From an uncultured Desulfovibrionaceae bacterium (lineage in GTDB: Bacteria; Desulfobacterota; Desulfovibrionia; Desulfovibrionales; Desulfovibrionaceae): a stretch of 10,764 nucleotides of DNA. The DNA lies in NCBI GenBank assembly GCA_947178315.1, contig CAMWXW010000010.1:1-10764 (forward strand). Direction: 5' to 3'. The translations under genes were made by a program, and so were the position numbers. This document shows, one piece after another, positions 7,905 to 10,764 of the stretch. Within the stretch, counting starts at the first letter, position 1. Every line of letters begins with the position of its first letter. Below the pieces are notes generated by a model, which did no database searches, was not told the origin of the DNA, and was given only the letters and a program-made list of their open reading frames with translations.

Positions 7905-8339
7905 CTATGAGCCTATTTCTAGGGCTTTCATATACATTGATTTTGCTACCTCTATTGCTGTTGTATTTGCTTCATAGAGTCGCTGTAGATTCATGAGGTT
8001 TGCCATCTCTTCAATCGGATTGATATCTGGAAGTGTAACATAGCCTTCTGTATCTGCATCGGGGTGAGAAGGGTCATATTTTCGTGTGAACACATTTTCT
8101 CTCACTATACCAGTGACACGAACACCTTGTAGTTCTCTCATGAACTCGCTTTCCATCTTTGGACTCACTGGATTATCAAGGCTTTGTGATGCTATGGTTG
8201 CAACTCGTTTTCTATATGGTCCACCTTCTCTTGTTCGAGTAGTCTGTATATTAGCAAGATTCATTGATGCTACATTGATACGTGTTTTTGTTGCACGCAG
8301 TGCTGAAGCAGAGATATCAAGTGATGTCATAAAATCCAT
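7905..8339 (-). CDS. flgC: Flagellar proximal rod protein FlgC
   Basis: One of the proximal rod subunits of the flagellar basal body, exported by the flagellar type III system. The 144-residue protein starts MDFMTSLDISASAL and has the rod/hook-family Asn-rich motif NLANIQTTRT (27-36) followed by EGGPYRKR. YDPSHPDAD (88-96), PDINPIEEM (104-112) and RLYEANTTAIEVAKSM (120-135) are diagnostic for FlgC. The start is only 2 nt beyond the flgB stop, and its ribosome binding site AGGAGGT lies inside the last codons of flgB, so translation is likely coupled. Confidence 0.97.
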   Translation of the reverse strand: MDFMTSLDISASALRATKTRINVASMNLANIQTTRTREGGPYRKRVATIASQSLDNPVSPKMESEFMRELQGVRVTGIVRENVFTRKYDPSHPDADTEGYVTLPDINPIEEMANLMNLQRLYEANTTAIEVAKSMYMKALEIGS

Positions 8340-8341
8340 AC

Positions 8342-8749
8342 TTATCTAACCTCCTGAATCACTTGCTGGAGTCCTGTATAGCCACTTTTTACTACTTGAG
8401 TAAGGGCTGCATATTTAAGGTTGATTTTTGTTAGCTTTGTCATTTCTTCTTCTAAGTTCACACTATCTAGTCCCCATAGTGTGCGAAGTTCTGAGTCTTG
8501 TTCAATTGTAGGGTGGAAGCCATCGAGAGATAAGCGTGATGGAAAATGAGAAGGATGAGTTGCAGAGATATGTCCTTTTGCATCAAGATTGAGTTTCTCT
8601 TGTAGTGCCTCTTCAAATCGAAGGTCTTTTGCCCTGTATGAGGGTGTATCTACATTTGCAATATTGCTCTGTACAATATTTTGGCGTTGTGTATAGAGAT
8701 TTAATATCCCTTCTGTAAATGCTTGTGTGCTATTTACTATGCCCTTCAT
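8342..8749 (-). CDS. flgB: Flagellar proximal rod protein FlgB
   Basis: A proximal rod subunit of the flagellar basal body and first gene of the flagellar operon. With the start chosen here it has 135 residues, the normal FlgB size. Motifs are NIANVDTPSYRAKDLRFEE (29-47), the N-terminal rod-family motif, and LDSVNLEEEMTKL (94-106), the usual FlgB region before the C-terminal helix. The frame is open for ten more codons to 8779, but that extension would be translated through AAGGAGA (around 8756-8762), which is the ribosome binding site for the ATG at 8747-8749 with 6-nt spacing; family alignments also begin at MKG. A sigma-54-type promoter lies about 40 bp upstream. Confidence 0.95.
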   Translation of the reverse strand: MKGIVNSTQAFTEGILNLYTQRQNIVQSNIANVDTPSYRAKDLRFEEALQEKLNLDAKGHISATHPSHFPSRLSLDGFHPTIEQDSELRTLWGLDSVNLEEEMTKLTKINLKYAALTQVVKSGYTGLQQVIQEVR

Positions 8750-8755
8750 AGAGAT

Positions 8756-8761
8756 TCTCCT
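8756..8761 (-). promoter_or_regulatory. Ribosome binding site fixing the flgB start
   Basis: AGGAGA on the minus strand, within AAGGAGA, 6 nt before the ATG at 8747-8749. It supports the 135-residue FlgB over the longer open frame. Confidence 0.75.
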
Positions 8762-8788
8762 TAGTATTTTCTCTCTCAAGTATGGGAT

Positions 8789-8804
8789 TGCATTTTTTGT
8801 TCCT
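8789..8804 (-). promoter_or_regulatory. Candidate sigma-54 (RpoN) promoter of the flgB operon
   Basis: On the minus strand the 16-mer is AGGAACAAAAAATGCA, against the consensus TGGCACGNNNNTTGCW. The invariant GG and GC dinucleotides are exactly 10 nt apart, and the AC after the GG and the T before the GC also match. Transcription would begin near 8778, giving a leader of about 29 nt that just contains the flgB ribosome binding site. Sigma-54 control of flagellar basal-body operons with an enhancer-binding activator is well established in many proteobacteria. Mismatches at the C of TGGC and the first T of TTGC weaken the call. Confidence 0.6.
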
Positions 8805-8904
8805 TTACGCTATATTGATTGATACTCAAGTAAAATATCATGAATATATGCTGTGTATTCTCTTTTTTTGATATGTTTCTTTTATTTTTATTAGTAAAGG
8901 AGAA

Positions 8905-8920
8905 GGCACGTTGACGTTCC
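8905..8920. promoter_or_regulatory. 16-bp imperfect palindrome, possible activator-binding site
   Basis: GGCACGTTGACGTTCC reads as GGnACGTnnACGTnCC on both strands: 12 of 16 positions are symmetric, with two ACGT half-sites. It lies about 100 bp upstream of the sigma-54-like promoter, a typical distance for an enhancer-binding protein site, with an A-tract region between. The bound protein is unknown. Confidence 0.4.
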
Positions 8921-9075
8921 ACCTCATAGGGCTTGTAGACTGTGTATACTATGGAATGAGAATGGAGAAAAAAGAATATAATGAAGGATATAGCTTGTTA
9001 AAAATGATATTATTGTTTACACTATAAATCGTATTTGTGTCATTATCATTATGAAAGAAGAATGGAGAATTACAT

Positions 9076-10089
9076 ATGAAAAGATATCTCACTACAATAG
9101 CTCTTATTTCTCTTGTTGGTTGTTCTTCGCAAGTCCCGAATGGTGGCTATTATCAAAACTTGGCATACTATAACAACAATGTACGTGGGAAAGAGCAATA
9201 TGCTCAGCGTTATCGTGATACAACTGCTGAGTTAAAAGAAACGTTATATAAAGAGAGAGAGTGGAGTAAACGACAACTAGCACAAAAAGATGCTACTATT
9301 GAAGGATTGCGTAAAGAACTGTATCAAACACGAACCTATGTAAGTGAGCTTATGTCTCAACTTAGTGCTGTAAATAGAGAACAGCAACGAGCTATTCCAC
9401 TCTATGAGCAAGAATCCTCTTATGAACAAGTAGAGTATTCTGGACAACAGTCTGCAAATAATATCATTTATGTAAGTGCCTCTCCTGAAGTGCGAGAGCC
9501 GATTACACGTTCCTCTCTTACAATACAAGAAGACTCACAAGAAGTGCCTGCATTAGTGAATCCTACCCCACGTATGACGCCTCCTGTACAAGATATAGTT
9601 GAACCTCAAGAAGAGAACAAAATACCTCTTGTATCTACACCTGCTCAAGAACAAGTTCAATCAGCACCTTCCCCTGTACAAGAAAAGAAGTCTGCTAAGG
9701 ATTTGAAACGATCTTCGCAAACTCGTAGTTCAAAAGTTGCGTATGAAGAAGCAATGGACGTATTGAAGCAAAAACAATATGAGAGAGCTAGAACTCTCTT
9801 TGATGCTTTTATAAAGAACTATCCAAAAGATGCTCTTCTTCCGAATGCGTGGTACTGGAAAGGAGAAACCTTTTATAGTCTAGGTGATTATGCTCAGGCT
9901 GTTACTACATTTATGCATATTGTGAATACATATCCAAAAAGTCATAAAGCGCCTGATGCTCTCTTAAAAATAGTTATGTGTTACTCTGCATTAAAAGATA
10001 CTGCTAATGCTAGGAAATATAAAGAGGCTTTAATCAATTCATATCCAAAATCAAGCTCTGCAAAAAAAGTTAAACAGATGGTATTGTAA
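9076..10089 (+). CDS. CpoB/YbgF-like TPR lipoprotein
   Basis: A 337-residue envelope lipoprotein. MKRYLTTIALISLVGC is a short signal peptide with a lipobox (LVGC), so Cys16 should be lipidated after signal peptidase II cleavage. No Asp follows the Cys, so outer-membrane sorting is likely by the E. coli rule. A Tyr/Asn-rich linker (22-37) leads to a charged coiled coil (about 38-105), a Pro/Gln/Ser-rich stretch (about 110-215), and a C-terminal domain of about three TPR-like repeats (222-335), with NAWYWKGETFYSLGDYAQAV (257-276) and repeated YPK ends. The order coiled coil, linker, TPR is that of CpoB (YbgF), the periplasmic partner of Tol-Pal and PBP1b, but E. coli CpoB is not a lipoprotein and no tol or pal gene is visible here. 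The exact role is inferred. GGAG lies 8 nt before the ATG. A terminator-like hairpin follows. Confidence 0.85.
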   Translation: MKRYLTTIALISLVGCSSQVPNGGYYQNLAYYNNNVRGKEQYAQRYRDTTAELKETLYKEREWSKRQLAQKDATIEGLRKELYQTRTYVSELMSQLSAVNREQQRAIPLYEQESSYEQVEYSGQQSANNIIYVSASPEVREPITRSSLTIQEDSQEVPALVNPTPRMTPPVQDIVEPQEENKIPLVSTPAQEQVQSAPSPVQEKKSAKDLKRSSQTRSSKVAYEEAMDVLKQKQYERARTLFDAFIKNYPKDALLPNAWYWKGETFYSLGDYAQAVTTFMHIVNTYPKSHKAPDALLKIVMCYSALKDTANARKYKEALINSYPKSSSAKKVKQMVL

Positions 10090-10176
10090 TAGGTGTCTCA
10101 TGAGAAAAGTCCTTGCAAAAAATATAAAAAACTTATACCATAATAGGGAATATATATTTTGTAGAAAATAATCCAT

Positions 10177-10207
10177 ATATAGCCTCTCATACCATCGAGA
10201 GGCATAT
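10177..10207 (+). terminator. Terminator-like hairpin after the lipoprotein gene
   Basis: GCCTCTC (10182-10188) pairs with GAGAGGC (10197-10203) around an 8-nt loop. The stem can extend by four A-T pairs (ATAT at 10177-10180 with ATAT at 10204-10207) if A10181 is bulged. It is followed by TGTTTG, a short, imperfect U-rich tail. It lies about 90 nt past the lipoprotein stop, and would end that transcript before ftsH. Confidence 0.6.
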
Positions 10208-10236
10208 TGTTTGAATATCAAGCGTCGTTATATAAA
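10207..10236 (+). promoter_or_regulatory. Candidate sigma-70 promoter of ftsH
   Basis: TTGTTT (10207-10212) and TATAAA (10231-10236) are separated by 18 bp. Transcription would start near 10243, leaving a leader of about 43 nt. The -35 abuts the end of the preceding terminator stem. Confidence 0.4.
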
Positions 10237-10270
10237 ATGACTTCTTTTTCTTAAGTAATGGAAATTTGGT

Positions 10271-10279
10271 GGAGGAGGG
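10271..10279 (+). promoter_or_regulatory. Strong ribosome binding site for the TTG start of ftsH
   Basis: GGAGGAGGG ends 6 nt before TTG at 10286-10288. The strong purine-rich site and the fit of the N-terminus MSQFTKNL to FtsH decide this non-ATG start. Confidence 0.7.
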
Positions 10280-10285
10280 TCTGTT

Positions 10286-10723
10286 TTGAGTCAGTTTACA
10301 AAAAATCTTGCAATATGGTTGTTAATTGCTTTTGTCCTTATCACTGCTTTTAATATGTTTTCTCAAGTGCCAACAGCTGGAACTATGTTGCCGTATAGTG
10401 AATTTATTAAGCAAGTCAATGCTGGAGCTATTAGTTCCGCTGAAATTCAAGGAAGAAAGATTGTTGGTACTACAAGACAAGGATCCAAATATCAAACATA
10501 TGCACCTGCTGATTTAGAATTAGTCCCGTTACTCATTAAAAACAATGTCCTTGTTAAAGCACTTCCTCCTGAAGAAAGTCCATGGTATATTACAGTACTT
10601 GTCTCTTGGTTTCCTATGCTTTTGCTCATCGGTGTATGGATATTTTTTATGCGACAAATGCAAGGTGGTTCTGGAAAAGCTATGTCCTTTGGACGCTCTG
10701 TGGAAAGGGTAATGAAAAAGTAA
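10286..10723 (+). CDS. ftsH: ATP-dependent zinc metalloprotease FtsH, N-terminal part (interrupted near the window end)
   Basis: FtsH is a membrane-anchored hexameric AAA+ protease that degrades misfolded membrane proteins and some regulators. Only 145 residues are readable: a first helix (about 8-27), the small periplasmic domain (about 30-100, with LPYSEFIKQV), a second helix (about 101-121), then the highly conserved WIFFMRQMQGG and KAMSFGRS, where the linker to the AAA+ domain begins. The AAA+ module and the HEXXH zinc protease are not seen; full-length FtsH is about 600-680 residues. A stop is read at 10721-10723, yet the same frame after it (10739-10762) still resembles the conserved DVAGVDE segment, so the stop may be a sequence error at the end of a contig. 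The start is TTG after GGAGGAGGG. The gene was probably intact in the organism, but that cannot be shown here. Confidence 0.85.
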   Translation: MSQFTKNLAIWLLIAFVLITAFNMFSQVPTAGTMLPYSEFIKQVNAGAISSAEIQGRKIVGTTRQGSKYQTYAPADLELVPLLIKNNVLVKALPPEESPWYITVLVSWFPMLLLIGVWIFFMRQMQGGSGKAMSFGRSVERVMKK

Positions 10724-10764
10724 TTGCGTTTACGGTCAAAGGAGGTTGAGGGGGTGTAGGAGGA

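Larger units (their letters stand above)
8750..9075. other. Divergent control region between flgB and the lipoprotein gene
   Basis: A 326-bp region with no credible gene. It holds the sigma-54-like promoter (8789-8804, minus), a T-rich/A-tract segment at 8862-8893, the palindrome at 8905-8920, and the promoter of the plus-strand lipoprotein gene. For the latter, TTTACA at 9016-9021 with CATTAT at 9041-9046 (19-bp spacer) is a weak sigma-70 candidate; TATAAA at 9023-9028 is another -10 but has no well-spaced -35. The ribosome binding site of the lipoprotein gene is GGAG at 9064-9067. Confidence 0.6.

Noticed and set aside
8750..8779. Ten extra N-terminal codons for FlgB (start at 8779)
   Set aside because: They run through the ribosome binding site of the next ATG, overlap the expected transcript start and are not part of the FlgB family.
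8904..8919. Plus-strand sigma-54 promoter, because AGGCACG matches the -24 element perfectly
   Set aside because: There is no GC at the required 10-nt distance (TT instead), so it is better read as part of the palindrome.
1..10764. Frequent GAGAGA/TCTCTC strings on both strands as a repeat family
   Set aside because: They are short, dispersed and inside codons for Arg, Glu, Ser and Leu; this looks like codon preference, not a repeat element.
1..10764. tRNA, rRNA, CRISPR, insertion sequence or phage attachment site
   Set aside because: No cloverleaf-like segment, spaced repeat array, transposase or long terminal inverted repeat was seen on reading both strands.

Overview
The window is moderately AT-rich bacterial DNA that fits a Gram-negative, flagellated bacterium. 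The flagellar order flgB-flgC-fliE-fliF-fliG-fliH-fliI with no fliJ after fliI, the RpoN-like promoter in front of flgB, and the FtsH N-terminus suggest a low-GC member of the Desulfovibrionales or a related deltaproteobacterial lineage. This placement is recall-based inference, not a search result.

Layout. Positions 48-2330 (minus strand) hold a two-gene unit: a 12-helix MFS transporter followed 24 nt later by a DegT/DnrJ/EryC1/StrS-family PLP sugar aminotransferase. A 281-bp AT-rich gap (2331-2611) separates it from a seven-gene flagellar operon on the same strand (2612-8749). That operon encodes the proximal rod proteins and their MS-ring junction (FlgB, FlgC, FliE), the MS ring (FliF), the switch/rotor protein (FliG), and the export ATPase with its regulator (FliI, FliH). 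The genes are tightly packed, with overlaps or 2-11 nt gaps, except for an 80-nt fliE-fliF gap that carries a hairpin. A 326-bp divergent control region (8750-9075) carries a sigma-54-type GG-N10-GC promoter at a good distance from flgB, and a 16-bp imperfect palindrome about 100 bp further upstream. On the plus strand lies a CpoB/YbgF-like TPR lipoprotein gene (9076-10089), then a terminator-like hairpin, a sigma-70-like promoter, and the 5' part of ftsH with a TTG start.

How the genes work together. The flagellar operon encodes the earliest-assembled part of the flagellum: MS ring, rotor, rod base and export ATPase complex, so one enhancer-dependent promoter would switch on basal-body construction. 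The aminotransferase/MFS pair looks like an accessory nucleotide-sugar or transport unit and is not obviously part of the flagellar operon. The lipoprotein and FtsH are envelope-maintenance functions.

The last ~70 bases still resemble ftsH in the original frame but carry stops and substitutions at conserved sites. I read this as low-quality sequence at a contig end rather than a truly truncated gene. I found no RNA gene, CRISPR array, insertion sequence or convincing new system; the most interesting non-coding signals are in the flgB upstream region.
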